A stretch of DNA of 52,913 nt from an uncultured Eubacteriales bacterium (GCA_902774265.1 CACYHR010000022.1:1-52913); one strand, 5' to 3'; positions 25,450-35,384 are shown, numbered from the stretch's first letter. The notes: a model not told the origin generated them from the sequence alone. Program-made: numbers and translations.

Positions 25450-26709
25450 ATGGGCATGACAATGACTCAGAAGATACTGGCTGCTCACGCAGGTCTTGAG
25501 GAGGTCAGGGCAGGAGATTTGATAGAGGCAAAACTCGATATCGTTCTCGGCAACGACGTCACGACGCCTGTTGCGATCGGTGTCTTTGAAAAAGCGGGTT
25601 TTACAGAGGTGTTTGACAGGGAAAAGATAGTGATAACGCTTGATCACTATACTCCGTGCAAGGACATCAAATCTGCAGAGCTCTGCGTGACAGCAAGAAA
25701 TTTTGCGCACAAGCACGGGATAACACATCTTTATGATGTAGGAAATGTAGGCATAGAGCACGCACTTCTGCCTGAGCAGGGACTGGTCGGGCCGGGAGAC
25801 TGCATAATAGGAGCGGATTCACATACCTGCACCTACGGCGCTCTTGGAGCTTTTTCAACAGGAGTCGGCTCGACTGATATGGCTGCCGGAATGGCATCGG
25901 GGCTGAACTGGTTCAAAGTTCCGTCTGCTGTCAGGGTTGAGCTCAAAGGAAAGCTCAGACCTTTTGTATCAGGCAAGGACGTGATTCTTCATCTGATCGG
26001 AGAGATAGGCGTTGACGGCGCTCTGTATAAATCACTGGAATTTACAGGCGAAGGAGTTGCCGAACTCTCGATGGATGACCGCTTCACCATTGCAAATATG
26101 GCGATAGAGGCAGGGGGCAAAAACGGGATATTTCCCGTGGATGAAGAAACAAGAGAATACATAAAGGACAGATTCGGACGCGAGCCTGTTGTTTACAGTG
26201 CTGATGATGACGCAGTCTATGAAAAGACTGTCACCATTAACCTGGATGAACTCGAACCGACGGTTTCTATGCCTCACCTTCCGTCCAATACAAAAACAGT
26301 AAAAGAGGTCGCGGGCCTTCATATAGATCAGGTTGTGATCGGCTCCTGTACAAACGGCAGGATGTCAGATCTGAGAGCTGCTGCATCTATCATGGAGGGC
26401 AAAAAAGTTGCGGATAATGTGAGATGTATTGTTATACCTGCAACTCAGCAGATATATCTCGACTGTCTCAAAGAGGGGATCATTGAGACCTTCATCAATG
26501 CCGGATGCGCTGTATCGGCACCGACATGCGGACCGTGTCTGGGCGGACATATGGGTGTAATGGCTGCAGGCGAAAGAGCTGTAGCGACTACGAACAGGAA
26601 TTTTGTAGGCCGAATGGGACATACTGAGAGCGAGGTAATACTTGCAAGTCCGGCAACAGCTGCCGCCTCTGCGATAGCAGGCTGCGTAGCAGTACCGGGA
26701 CAGGAATAG
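25450..26709 (+). CDS. leuC: 3-Isopropylmalate dehydratase large subunit
   Basis: A 419-residue aconitase-family subunit. [19 protein letters not shown] opens it; [36 protein letters not shown] and [18 protein letters not shown] carry the [4Fe-4S] cysteines and substrate residues. With LeuD it isomerises 2- to 3-isopropylmalate. It is of the shorter (about 420-residue) LeuC type. The start is the ATG at 25450 with AGAGGG 8 bases upstream; an in-frame ATG at 25402 falls in the end of the structured element. leuD follows in 13 bases. Confidence 0.96.
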   Translation: MGMTMTQKILAAHAGLEEVRAGDLIEAKLDIVLGNDVTTPVAIGVFEKAGFTEVFDREKIVITLDHYTPCKDIKSAELCVTARNFAHKHGITHLYDVGNVGIEHALLPEQGLVGPGDCIIGADSHTCTYGALGAFSTGVGSTDMAAGMASGLNWFKVPSAVRVELKGKLRPFVSGKDVILHLIGEIGVDGALYKSLEFTGEGVAELSMDDRFTIANMAIEAGGKNGIFPVDEETREYIKDRFGREPVVYSADDDAVYEKTVTINLDELEPTVSMPHLPSNTKTVKEVAGLHIDQVVIGSCTNGRMSDLRAAASIMEGKKVADNVRCIVIPATQQIYLDCLKEGIIETFINAGCAVSAPTCGPCLGGHMGVMAAGERAVATTNRNFVGRMGHTESEVILASPATAAASAIAGCVAVPGQE

Positions 26710-26722
26710 GAGGTGACCGGGG

Positions 26723-27211
26723 ATGATCAAAGGAAAAGTCTGGAAATACGGAGATCATATCGATACTGATGTGATCATACCTGCGCGTTATCTCAATGCA
26801 CCTGATCCTGCGGAGCTTGCAAAGCACTGCATGGAGGATATAGACCTTTCGTTTGCAGGAAACGTGCAGCAGGGTGATATAATGGTCGGCGGATGGAATT
26901 TCGGCTGCGGTTCATCGCGTGAACACGCGCCTGTTGCGATACAGGCAAGCGGTATTTCATGCGTAATAGCTGCGAGCTTTGCGCGGATATTTTACCGCAA
27001 CTCGATCAATATTGGCTTTCCTATACTCGAATGTCCGGAGGCTGCAGCAGCGATAAGTGCAGGAGATATTGTCAGCGTCGACACTAAGACAGGAGTCATC
27101 ACTGATGAGACCACGGGGGAAACATTCAAGGCCGCTGCGTTCCCTGCCTTCATAGAGAAGATAATAGAAAGCGGCGGATTGCTGCCGTATCTCAGAGAAA
27201 AGAAGGGATAA
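26723..27211 (+). CDS. leuD: 3-Isopropylmalate dehydratase small subunit
   Basis: A 162-residue swivelling subunit. [20 protein letters not shown] opens it and [20 protein letters not shown] is the family signature, with [20 protein letters not shown] after it. The short length matches the LeuC type found upstream. AGGAGGTGACC lies before the ATG, and leuB starts 5 bases after its stop. Confidence 0.96.
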   Translation: MIKGKVWKYGDHIDTDVIIPARYLNAPDPAELAKHCMEDIDLSFAGNVQQGDIMVGGWNFGCGSSREHAPVAIQASGISCVIAASFARIFYRNSINIGFPILECPEAAAAISAGDIVSVDTKTGVITDETTGETFKAAAFPAFIEKIIESGGLLPYLREKKG

Positions 27212-27216
27212 GACAA

Positions 27217-28287
27217 ATGAAATACAGAATTGCTCTTGTTCCCGGCGACGGGATAGGACCGGAAATAGTCGGAGCTGCTGTAAGCGTTCTGAAAAAAACC
27301 GCAGCAAAATACGGCCATGAGTTTGATTTTACCGAGTATCCGGCCGGAGGCTGCGCGATAGATTTGTGCGGGGAACCTCTCCCGCAGTCTACAATAGACG
27401 GATGCCTTGCAAGCGACAGTGTGATGCTCGGGGCTGTCGGCGGTCCGAAATGGGACAGTATGCCAAGTGCGCTTCGCCCGGAAAAGGCTCTTCTCGGACT
27501 GAGAAAGGCTCTCGGTCTCTATACTAATCTCAGACCTGCCGCGATACAGCCGGCTCTTGCTGATGCATGCGTTCTGAGAAAGGATATAGCGGCAAAGGGA
27601 TTTGATCTGATGATAGTCCGTGAACTGACAGGAGGCATATATTTCGGCAAACGCGGCAGAAATGAGGCCGGAGATGCTGCGTACGATACCGAAGCATACA
27701 GCATTGCCGAGATAGAGAGAGTTGCGCGCAGGGCGTTTGAGACCGCGCGCAAGAGAAAAGGACATCTGACCAGCGTTGACAAGGCTAATGTCCTTGAGAC
27801 TTCAAGGCTCTGGAGAGAGACCGTTCACAGACTCGGTGAAACCGAATATCCCGATGTCCGGCTCGATGATATGTATGTGGACAACGCCGCAATGCAGATC
27901 ATACGCGATCCGTCTTTCTTCGATGTCATAGTGACATCGAATATGTTCGGGGATATTCTTTCCGACGAAGCTTCACAGGTGACCGGTTCCATAGGTCTGC
28001 TTGCGTCCGCGTCTCTCGGAGAAACTTCACGCGGGATGTATGAGCCTATACACGGTTCGGCACCTGATATTGCGGGAAAGGATATTGCCAATCCTATAGC
28101 GACCGTGCTTTCGGCAGCAATGATGCTGAGGTATTCGTTTGATCTGGCCGAAGAAGCCGACTATATAGAAAAGACTGTCAATGATGTACTGTCAGAAGGA
28201 TGGAGAACAGCGGATATCAAATCGCCTGATGACACGACATGGCTCAAGGGCAGCGAAATGAAGGATAAGATACTGGAGCACCTATAA
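27217..28287 (+). CDS. leuB: 3-Isopropylmalate dehydrogenase
   Basis: A 356-residue NAD-dependent beta-decarboxylating dehydrogenase that makes 2-oxoisocaproate. LVPGDGIGPEIVGAAVSVL opens it; LMIVRELTGGIYFGKRG, VDKANVLETSRLWRETV, SNMFGDILSDEASQVTGSIG and MYEPIHGSAPDIAGKDIANP are the expected motifs in order. Length is standard. Its TAA shares one base with the ATG of the following DUF815 ATPase gene. Confidence 0.97.
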   Translation: MKYRIALVPGDGIGPEIVGAAVSVLKKTAAKYGHEFDFTEYPAGGCAIDLCGEPLPQSTIDGCLASDSVMLGAVGGPKWDSMPSALRPEKALLGLRKALGLYTNLRPAAIQPALADACVLRKDIAAKGFDLMIVRELTGGIYFGKRGRNEAGDAAYDTEAYSIAEIERVARRAFETARKRKGHLTSVDKANVLETSRLWRETVHRLGETEYPDVRLDDMYVDNAAMQIIRDPSFFDVIVTSNMFGDILSDEASQVTGSIGLLASASLGETSRGMYEPIHGSAPDIAGKDIANPIATVLSAAMMLRYSFDLAEEADYIEKTVNDVLSEGWRTADIKSPDDTTWLKGSEMKDKILEHL

Positions 28288-29681
28288 TGAAAGATTGCAA
28301 TTTCATTTTTTACAGAGATACAGAACAGGCTGCGGTCGGATGGCATGAGACGATCAAAGTACTCAGTGCCGGTGAACCGCCTGCACTTAACAGTACTGTT
28401 ATGCTTGATAACTACGGCAAAGCCCGTAAAGTTACAGAGTCTTCTTCGAGGGGGAGAGGACAGGCTGTCAATATTGTCGATTCAGCACTTGCGGATGATA
28501 TCAGGGTGCTGGCCGGCATGATGGTATCCTTTGCAACAGAGTTTGCGATTTACGGCAATATCTGGCAGCAGTGGATCACGTATATGATGATGACTCATGA
28601 GAACTCTTTCACTATGGCATGCGAGCGCAGGACCGTAGGTCAGTCATCGACTATGATGAAGCTGGCGGAGCAGGATCTCGGAAGGCTGCGTGAAATATTC
28701 AGCTGCGATCCGGCAGCTCTCGAAAAAGCGGCCGGAACGGAGATACTGCAGCTGTTTACAAATTATCATCTGCCGTTTGCGCAGGAGAGTGAAAGCGGTC
28801 CGGGCAGACAGATAAGGACGATCGCAAGCAGACTGTCGCATGCATCTGATGTGAGGGAATTCTGCAGGATCATCACAAGATACTATGCTTCGTACGGTAC
28901 AGGCATATACGGTCTGTATAAAGCTTTCAGAGTAAATTCGGATGAATGCGGTATCAGGCTCGTGCCGGTAACTGACAGCACGGATGTCACGTTTGACGAT
29001 CTTGTCGGATGCGAAGAGCAAAAGAAGATTCTGAGAGACAATACGGCTGCGTTTATAAAGGGTGCGCATGCAAACAATGTGCTTCTGTACGGTGACAGCG
29101 GTACGGGCAAATCGACCAGCATCCATGCGCTGATGCACGATTTCTTTGAAAGCGGACTGAGGCTTGTTGAGATATCAAAAGCTGAGCGCAGACTGCTTCC
29201 GCAGGTACTGTCTGAGATCAAAAAGCGCAATTACAAATTCATCATATATCTTGATGATCTGTCGTTTGAGGAAAACGAAAGCGACTACAAGGAGCTCAAA
29301 GCGATGCTCGAGGGTGCGCTTGAGACCAGGGCCGACCGCGTACTGATTTATGCAACTTCAAACAGGAGACATCTGATACGCGAGACCTGGAATGATCGCA
29401 GCGATATGGAATATCAGCAGGATATCCACCACTCGGATACGATGGAGGAAAAACTGTCTCTGGCAAGCAGATTCGGCGTCACCATATACTATTCCAAGCC
29501 GGATGCAAAGGAATATCTGAACATCGTCAGCAAGCTTGCAAAGGATGCAGGAATCAAAATGGACGAGCAGGAACTGGCCGATGCAGCGAGGAAATGGGAG
29601 CTGCGCCACGGCGGAATGTCCGGGCGTACCGCGAGACAGCTTATTTCATGGCTGCAGAGCGGCGCCGCTTTAGAAGAGTAA
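28287..29681 (+). CDS. DUF815-family AAA ATPase inside the leu/ilv operon
   Basis: A 464-residue protein whose C-terminal half (about 235-460) is a DUF815 ATPase: VTFDDLVGCEEQKKILRDNT, Walker A GDSGTGKS (269-276), Walker B IIYLDD (319-324) with FEENE after it, the sensor-like ATSNRRHL and a late arginine-rich SGRTARQLISW. The N-terminal 230 residues are helical and of unknown function. DUF815 proteins are AAA-type ATPases without an established role. The start codon overlaps the leuB stop by one base, a tight coupling that is odd for a protein with no known place in amino-acid synthesis. GGAGCACC lies upstream inside leuB. Confidence 0.85.
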   Translation: MKDCNFIFYRDTEQAAVGWHETIKVLSAGEPPALNSTVMLDNYGKARKVTESSSRGRGQAVNIVDSALADDIRVLAGMMVSFATEFAIYGNIWQQWITYMMMTHENSFTMACERRTVGQSSTMMKLAEQDLGRLREIFSCDPAALEKAAGTEILQLFTNYHLPFAQESESGPGRQIRTIASRLSHASDVREFCRIITRYYASYGTGIYGLYKAFRVNSDECGIRLVPVTDSTDVTFDDLVGCEEQKKILRDNTAAFIKGAHANNVLLYGDSGTGKSTSIHALMHDFFESGLRLVEISKAERRLLPQVLSEIKKRNYKFIIYLDDLSFEENESDYKELKAMLEGALETRADRVLIYATSNRRHLIRETWNDRSDMEYQQDIHHSDTMEEKLSLASRFGVTIYYSKPDAKEYLNIVSKLAKDAGIKMDEQELADAARKWELRHGGMSGRTARQLISWLQSGAALEE

Positions 29682-29734
29682 TAAAGGATTCAGCAGGCCC
29701 GGAGTGCCTGCACGAGAGATTGGAGTATTGATAA

Positions 29735-30943
29735 ATGGCTAAAGATAAAAAACTGTCGCTGGACAGGATATATCAGGCGGCTTACGTCCTTAAGGATGTT
29801 GCAAGAAAAACAGATCTTATATATTCACCGCATTTCAGCAAAAAGAATCAGGTGTATCTTAAAACCGAAAACCTGCAGGCAACCGGAAGCTTCAAGCTGC
29901 GCGGAGCTTATTTCAAGATAAGTCAGCTCAGCGACGAGGACAGAGCTGCCGGAATAGTAGCATGCAGCGCCGGTAATCACGCTCAGGGGGTAGCTCTTGC
30001 GGCAGAGAGGATGGGCATAAGAAGTACTATATGCATGCCTGACGGAGCACCTATCAGCAAGGTCGAAGCGACCAAATCATACGGAGCCGAGGTCTGCCTT
30101 GTCAAAGGAGCATATGACGATGCATACGCATATGCATGCAAGCTGCAGGAAGAGAATCATGCGACATTTATACATCCTTTCAACGATCCGGACGTGATAG
30201 CCGGACAGGGAACTATAGGGCTCGAGATACTCGATCAGCTTTCCGAAGTCGATGCCATAGTCGTCCCTGTCGGAGGCGGCGGACTGGTATCGGGAGTTGC
30301 ATATGCGGTAAAGCACCTGAATCCTAAGATAAAGGTTTACGGAGTGCAGGCCAGCGAGGCCGCAAGCATGGCTGACAGCCTTAAATACGATGAGCAGGTG
30401 ACTCTGAATACCGTCAATACATTTGCCGACGGCATCGCGGTAAAGCAGCCGGGTGATCTGACATTCTCTCTTATCAAGAAGTATGTTGACGAGGTCGTTA
30501 CGGTGTCGGAAGACGAGATCGCTGCTGCTATACTGGCGCTTATAGAAAAGCAGAAGCTGATAGCTGAGGGCGCAGGTGCAGTCTCGGTCGCTGCCGTGAT
30601 GTTCGATAAGATACCGGTAGAGGGTAAAAACGTCGTCTGTCTCGTATCCGGCGGAAATATAGATGTAAATATCCTTTCAAGGGTAATAACCAGAGGACTT
30701 GTGACAAGCGGTCGCAACTCAACTCTGCAGATCGCGCTCGAGGACAAGCCGGGACAGCTGGTGGACGTTGCAACTATCATTGCCGGCTGCGGAGCCAATG
30801 TTACGGGCGTACATTACGGTCATTCAGATCCGAATACCGCAGTCACAAGCTGCATACTGACTCTGGATATTGAGACAAGGGATTTCGAACAGATCGAAGA
30901 GATACACAGAGTCATGACCGAGAAAGGCTTTAAATTGTTATAA
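29735..30943 (+). CDS. ilvA: Threonine ammonia-lyase with C-terminal ACT domain
   Basis: A 402-residue PLP enzyme that deaminates threonine to 2-oxobutyrate, the entry to isoleucine. The PLP lysine is in ATGSFKLRGAYFKISQL; SAGNHAQGVALAAERMG, VPVGGGGLVSGVAYAVK and CLVSGGNIDVNILSRV follow. From about residue 325 (LQIALEDKPGQLVDVATI) a single ACT domain is attached, as in the roughly 400-residue clostridial enzymes rather than the longer two-ACT form. GGAG lies before the ATG. It is placed between the DUF815 gene and ilvE in the operon, supporting a biosynthetic role. Confidence 0.94.
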   Translation: MAKDKKLSLDRIYQAAYVLKDVARKTDLIYSPHFSKKNQVYLKTENLQATGSFKLRGAYFKISQLSDEDRAAGIVACSAGNHAQGVALAAERMGIRSTICMPDGAPISKVEATKSYGAEVCLVKGAYDDAYAYACKLQEENHATFIHPFNDPDVIAGQGTIGLEILDQLSEVDAIVVPVGGGGLVSGVAYAVKHLNPKIKVYGVQASEAASMADSLKYDEQVTLNTVNTFADGIAVKQPGDLTFSLIKKYVDEVVTVSEDEIAAAILALIEKQKLIAEGAGAVSVAAVMFDKIPVEGKNVVCLVSGGNIDVNILSRVITRGLVTSGRNSTLQIALEDKPGQLVDVATIIAGCGANVTGVHYGHSDPNTAVTSCILTLDIETRDFEQIEEIHRVMTEKGFKLL

Positions 30944-30959
30944 ACAGGAGGAAAGGTAA

Positions 30960-31982
30960 ATGGAATATACATTTCCGGTAACAAGAACAACTTCACCTAA
31001 GGAAAAACCGGATGTCAACGCTCTGGGATTCGGCAAATACTATACAGACCATATGTTCATCATGGAATATGATGAGGGTCAGGGCTGGCATGACGGACGC
31101 ATAGTCCCTTACGGCCCGCTGACGATCGATCCTGCTGCAGGAACACTGCACTACGCACAGATGTCATTCGAGGGAATGAAGGCTTATAAGAATCCGAACG
31201 GAGGCATCAATCTGTTCCGTCCTGACATGAACGCAAAGAGAATGAAGAACTCGAACGACCGCCTGTGCATCCCTCAGATCGATGAGGATCTGTTTGTTGC
31301 TGCAGTCAAGGCCATAGTAAAGGAAGATGCGGACTGGGCGCCGGATGCTCCGGGAACATCTCTCTATATCAGACCGTTCATCATTTCGCCTGAACCGAGC
31401 ATGGCAGTTCACCCAGCAAGCCGTTACTGGTTCATTATCATACTGACACCGGTTGCAGCCTACTATGAGGGAAATGACAAGGAACTGCACGGAAGCCGCA
31501 TCTGGGTAGAGGAAAACTACATCCGCGCTGCTGTAGGCGGGACAGGATTCGCTAAATGCGGAGGCAATTATTCCTGCGGCATGATCGCATCCGAAAAGGC
31601 CAAAGAGCAGGGCTGCGAGGAGGTGCTGTGGCTCGATGCAAAAGAGCACAGATATGTCGAAGAAGTAGGAACCTCCAATGCTTTCTTTAAGATAGGAGAT
31701 ACCGTTTATACATCATCTCTGACAGGCTCCATACTGCCGGGCGTAACCCGCGACAGCACTCTGCAGCTTCTCAGGAAATGGGGAGTTAAGACAGAGGAAA
31801 AACGTCTGCTGATCGAAGATGTGCTTGAAGCAGCTGACAACGGAAGCCTGACAGAAGCATGGGCAACCGGAACAGCATGTGTGATCTCACCTATCGGACT
31901 GCTCAAATACAAGAACATGCTCTACGGCATGCAGACGGGTATTCGCGAACCGGAAATGGACGGCTGGGTGATCACGCTGTAA
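30960..31982 (+). CDS. ilvE: Branched-chain amino acid aminotransferase
   Basis: A 340-residue fold-type IV PLP aminotransferase that makes Val, Leu and Ile from their 2-oxo acids. DGRIVPYGPLTIDPAAGTLH, the family stretch SFEGMKAYKN, VGGTGFAKCGGNYSCG (expected PLP-lysine region), EEVGTSNAFFKIGD and LPGVTRDSTLQLLRKWG are visible in order. Length fits the eukaryote-like bacterial BCAT group. AGGAGG lies 9 bases before the ATG. It is the last gene of the operon, with a hairpin beyond it. It is not closely similar to the class IV domain fused to the MocR protein at 5175-7373. Confidence 0.95.
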   Translation: MEYTFPVTRTTSPKEKPDVNALGFGKYYTDHMFIMEYDEGQGWHDGRIVPYGPLTIDPAAGTLHYAQMSFEGMKAYKNPNGGINLFRPDMNAKRMKNSNDRLCIPQIDEDLFVAAVKAIVKEDADWAPDAPGTSLYIRPFIISPEPSMAVHPASRYWFIIILTPVAAYYEGNDKELHGSRIWVEENYIRAAVGGTGFAKCGGNYSCGMIASEKAKEQGCEEVLWLDAKEHRYVEEVGTSNAFFKIGDTVYTSSLTGSILPGVTRDSTLQLLRKWGVKTEEKRLLIEDVLEAADNGSLTEAWATGTACVISPIGLLKYKNMLYGMQTGIREPEMDGWVITL

Positions 31983-32001
31983 AGATCATAATTAAAGAGA
32001 A

Positions 32002-32060
32002 AAACCGGAACAAATCGGGATGCAGCTGCCGGGATGAATGGGAGCTGCGCCCGGGTTTTG
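32002..32060 (+). terminator. Terminator at the end of the ilv-leu operon
   Basis: An imperfect long stem AAAACCGG...CCGGGTTTT encloses GCAGCT/AGCTGC, followed by a short T-run. The remaining bases up to 32162 are AT-rich and hold no gene. Confidence 0.6.
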
Positions 32061-32162
32061 TGTGAAATGCTTTCAGTTGAACGCAGCTGTTGATCAGGCG
32101 CTGTGCGCTCCATACGTATAACTTATTATTTAAAAAATTGCAAGTGAGTTTCAGGAGAAAAA

Positions 32163-32846
32163 ATGTCAGACAGAGATCCGAGAATAATAAAGGTAAAGGA
32201 ATCGATACTGGAAGATAACGATGCCGATGCGGAAAAGCTTCGCGGCGAGCTGAGAGACGAGAAAACTTTTTACCTGAATGTCATGTCCTCGCCGGGATCA
32301 GGCAAAACATCGAGCATACTGCAGATCATCAGCAGGCTGAAAGGGAAATACAGTATAGGAGTACTTGAAGCGGATATCGACGGAGATGTCGATACGAGGA
32401 CTATGCTTGCTGCCGGGGTCGAATCCGTGCAGATACATACAGGCGGCATGTGCCATCTCGATGCGGATATGAGCAGGCAGAGCCTTAAAGAGATCGGATC
32501 GGCTGATCTCGATCTTGTAATACTTGAGAACGTAGGCAATCTGGTCTGCCCGGCCGAATTCGATACGGGCGCAGTAAAGGATCTCGTTATCCTCTCCGTA
32601 CCTGAGGGAGACGATAAACCTCTGAAATATCCTCTGATGTTCGAAAAAGCGGATGTCGTTCTGGTCAACAAGATAGATGCTCTTGAGGTATTCGATTTTG
32701 ATATGGACAGATTCACTGAGAATGTAAGGCTTCGCAACAGGTCGGCGGAAGTCTTCCCGGTTTCTGCAGAAACAGGCGAAGGCTTTGATGCAGTCAGCGC
32801 ATGGATAGAGTCAGCAGCGGAGGACTTCCTCGGAGGTGCCAGATGA
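32163..32846 (+). CDS. hypB: HypB-like nickel GTPase, copy 1
   Basis: A 227-residue SIMIBI GTPase that helps deliver nickel to enzymes such as [NiFe]-hydrogenase. P-loop SSPGSGKTSS lies near residue 45, VLEADIDGDVDT near 70, the metal site GGMCHLDADM with Cys97-His98, ENVGNLVCPAEFDTG with Cys129, VLVNKIDALEVF as the NKxD box and PVSAETGEGFDAVSAW. The Cys-His pair and third Cys match the G-domain metal site of HypB. It lacks a long N-terminal His-rich stretch. The stop overlaps the start of copy 2 by ATGA. No hydrogenase or hypA is in the window. Confidence 0.92.
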   Translation: MSDRDPRIIKVKESILEDNDADAEKLRGELRDEKTFYLNVMSSPGSGKTSSILQIISRLKGKYSIGVLEADIDGDVDTRTMLAAGVESVQIHTGGMCHLDADMSRQSLKEIGSADLDLVILENVGNLVCPAEFDTGAVKDLVILSVPEGDDKPLKYPLMFEKADVVLVNKIDALEVFDFDMDRFTENVRLRNRSAEVFPVSAETGEGFDAVSAWIESAAEDFLGGAR

Positions 32847-33505
32847 GTGAAATAAGAGTAATAAATGTAAATATGGGCATCTTTGAGATGAATGACCGCA
32901 TTGCTGATGAGGTGAGAGCGCGCAACAGGGCAAACGGGGTATTCATGGTCAATCTCATGGCGTCACCCGGATCAGGCAAAACGACGACTCTGCTGCGGAC
33001 GATAGATGAGCTAAGCGGAGAATATAAGATAGGTGTGATGGAGGCGGATATCGATGCTTCCGTGGATGCCGAAAAGATGGATGCCGCCGGAGTCCGCACT
33101 ATTCAGGTGCATACGGGCGGAGAATGCTGCATGGATGCTGCCATGACAAAGCAGGCTCTCGATGAATTTGAGACAGCGGATCTCGATCTGCTTTTTATGG
33201 AGAATGTCGGAAATCTCGTATGTACGGCAGAGCAGGACACAGGAGCAAGTGTAAATGTCGAGATACTCTCGCTGCCTGAGGGCGATGATAAGCCTCTCAA
33301 ATACCCGCTGATGTTTTCGGTATGTCAGGCGGTCATCGTTAACAAGACGGATACAAGGAAATTCTTCAGATTCGATGACGAGGCCTTTGTGAAGCGCGTT
33401 CACGATCTGAATCCGGATGCGGAGATATTCTTTCTTTCCGCAAAGACGGGAGAAGGCTTCGAGGCCTGGACAAACTGGCTGAGAGCTCAAATCGGCAGAC
33501 AGTAA
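32843..33505 (+). CDS. HypB-like GTPase, copy 2, with altered metal site
   Basis: A 220-residue paralogue of the preceding gene. P-loop ASPGSGKTTTLL, VMEADIDASVDAEKM, ENVGNLVCTAEQDTG (Cys127), VIVNKTDTRKFF and FLSAKTGEGFEAWTNW are all kept, so GTP binding is likely. At the metal site HypB has Cys-His; here it is GGECCMDAAM, Cys95-Cys96, so the histidine is replaced. HypB normally works as a homodimer around this metal, so copies 1 and 2 could form a heterodimer or serve different metal clients. GGAGG lies 6 bases before the ATG at 32843. The client enzyme is unknown. Confidence 0.88.
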   Translation: MSEIRVINVNMGIFEMNDRIADEVRARNRANGVFMVNLMASPGSGKTTTLLRTIDELSGEYKIGVMEADIDASVDAEKMDAAGVRTIQVHTGGECCMDAAMTKQALDEFETADLDLLFMENVGNLVCTAEQDTGASVNVEILSLPEGDDKPLKYPLMFSVCQAVIVNKTDTRKFFRFDDEAFVKRVHDLNPDAEIFFLSAKTGEGFEAWTNWLRAQIGRQ

Positions 33506-33550
33506 AGCTGTGCATTTCAAAGATGTTTATTTTTAAAAAAACGGGCATGC

Positions 33551-33579
33551 TTGATAGTAAAAGTAAAGAATAGTATACT
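33551..33579 (+). promoter_or_regulatory. Promoter of the interrupted diguanylate cyclase gene
   Basis: TTGATA (33551-33556), 17 bases, then TATACT (33574-33579), close to consensus. The transcript start would be near 33586, so the GTG at 33589 is an unlikely start and the ATG at 33652 is preferred. Confidence 0.7.
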
Positions 33580-33651
33580 GTTTAATCAGTGACGCTGTAT
33601 CGCAGACTGATGCATGTATACAAATTAAAACCGGGGTTAATAATCGGACTT

Positions 33652-35384
33652 ATGAGAATGAATTCAATCAGAACAAAAATGACATTGCTGACGGTGATAA
33701 TGCTTATCATCGCTCTTGCGCTGTCGATTATCATCGGTGCTTCGTCTGTCAGGAAGCTTGGCAGTGAGAATGCTGATGAGATGCTGACAAATCTGTGCAG
33801 GACGGGGGAGAAGAATCTCGATTCGTATTTTGAGAGCGTGGAACAATCTGTTGAAATGATTTCTTCTTTTGTAAATACTGACCTTGAGCAGATCGATAAG
33901 CTGAATGATTCTGAGCTGAAAGCTCATATGGATCGTACCAGGGATATATTTGCACAGATGTCCAAACAGACGAACGGAGTTTTCACATACTATTACAGGA
34001 TAGATCCCGAATATTCAAAAGCGGAAAAGGGATTCTGGTATATCAACCTCGATGGAAAGGGCTTTATAGAACATGAGCCTACGGATATAAGCAAATATAA
34101 CACCAATGACACATCGCGGCTCGTGTGGTTTACTGTGCCTAAAGCGACGGGTAAAGCCATCTGGCTGCCGCCGTATATTACCGATACTCTGTATAAGAGA
34201 GTGATATCGTATAACGAACCGATCTACTGGAATGATAAATTCATCGGTGTAGTCGGTATAGAGATAGACTATTCCACTATGGCCGATGAGGTCAATAATA
34301 TCAGGCTCTATGATCATGGTACTGGAATGATAAATTCATCGGTGTAGTCGGTATAGAGATAGACTATTCCACTATGGCCGATGAGGTCAATAATATCAGG
34401 CTCTATGATCATGGGTATGCGTTTATCAATGATAGTAAGGGAAATATTATATATCATCCGGAAATCGATATTCTGACTCTGGACGAAGATAAGATCCCGC
34501 CAGTTCCGGAAGGATTGCTCAGCGACAGCAGTCTTGTGAAATACACTTTTGACGGAGTAGAGAAAGAAGGTGCCTGGCTTCCTCTCAAAAACGGTATGCG
34601 GCTGAATGTCTGTGTTCCGGTCTCCGAGATAAACAGCAGCTGGCACAGGCTGGTAATACAGATGATCTGTTTAGCTGCAGTGCTGCTGCTTGTAACGATA
34701 ATTCTTACCCTTCAGTTTGCCGGTCAGATAACAAAGCCTTTGCAGGATCTGACTCAGGCAGCTGAGCAGCTCGATGAGGGCAATTATGATATAAGAATAG
34801 ATTATGATGGCAACGATGAGGTGGGAGTGCTGTCGCATACTGTCAACAGACTGGTAACGCATCTCAAAAAGTATATAGGTGATCTGAATGACCTGGCATA
34901 TGCTGATGCGCTTACTTCAGTCCATAACAAAGGCGCATTCGACAAATATATCGCCGATCTGCAGATCCGTATTGAAGATCCTGAAGACAGTCCTGAATTT
35001 GCCGTGGCTGTATTTGACTGTGATGATCTCAAGCAGATCAATGATAACTTCGGCCATGGCAAGGGAGATGTTTATCTTAAAAACTCATGCTCTCTGATAT
35101 GCCGTATATTCAGCCACAGCCCTGTATTCAGGACCGGAGGCGATGAATTTGCCGTAGTGATGCAAAAGGATGACTACAGGAACAGAGATGAATTGATGTG
35201 TGCGCTTGATGAAGCCGCCGCTCAGACCCTGATAGATGAAAAGAACAAGTGGGATCAGATAAGGGTATCGGGCGGACTTGCGGTATATGATCCGGAAGAA
35301 GATACCTATGTGGATGATGTAGTGCGCCGCGCTGATAAACGCATGTATGACAGCAAGCTGGCCCGCAAGAGCATCCGCATCTGA
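33652..35384 (+). pseudogene. Diguanylate cyclase (sensor-HAMP-GGDEF) broken by a 95-bp duplication
   Basis: Two reading frames, 33652-34347 and 34374-35384, together encode one membrane GGDEF protein. The first part has a membrane helix (LTVIMLIIALALSIIIGASS) and a Cache-like extracytoplasmic sensor (FWYINLDGKGFIEHEPTD). The second has the rest of the sensor, a second membrane helix, a HAMP region (ITKPLQDLTQAAEQLDEGNY) and the cyclase domain with an intact GGDEF in FRTGGDEFAVV. A 95-base segment is exactly repeated at the junction; because 95 is not a multiple of three it shifts the frame and gives a stop at 34345-34347. Removing one copy restores a single frame of about 545 residues. No RxxD I-site precedes GGDEF. 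It could be a real mutation, reversible by slippage, or an assembly error. Confidence 0.85.
34225..34414 (+). repeat. Exact 95-bp tandem duplication
   Basis: Bases 34225-34319 are repeated without a mismatch at 34320-34414. The unit starts TACTGGAATGATAAATTC and ends CTATGATCATGG. It encodes part of the sensor domain of the diguanylate cyclase and causes its frameshift. Confidence 0.97.

Noticed and set aside
33589-34347. Stand-alone sensor protein encoded by the first frame
   Set aside because: The stop is created by the 95-bp duplication; removing one copy joins it to the GGDEF frame, so it is part of a broken gene.
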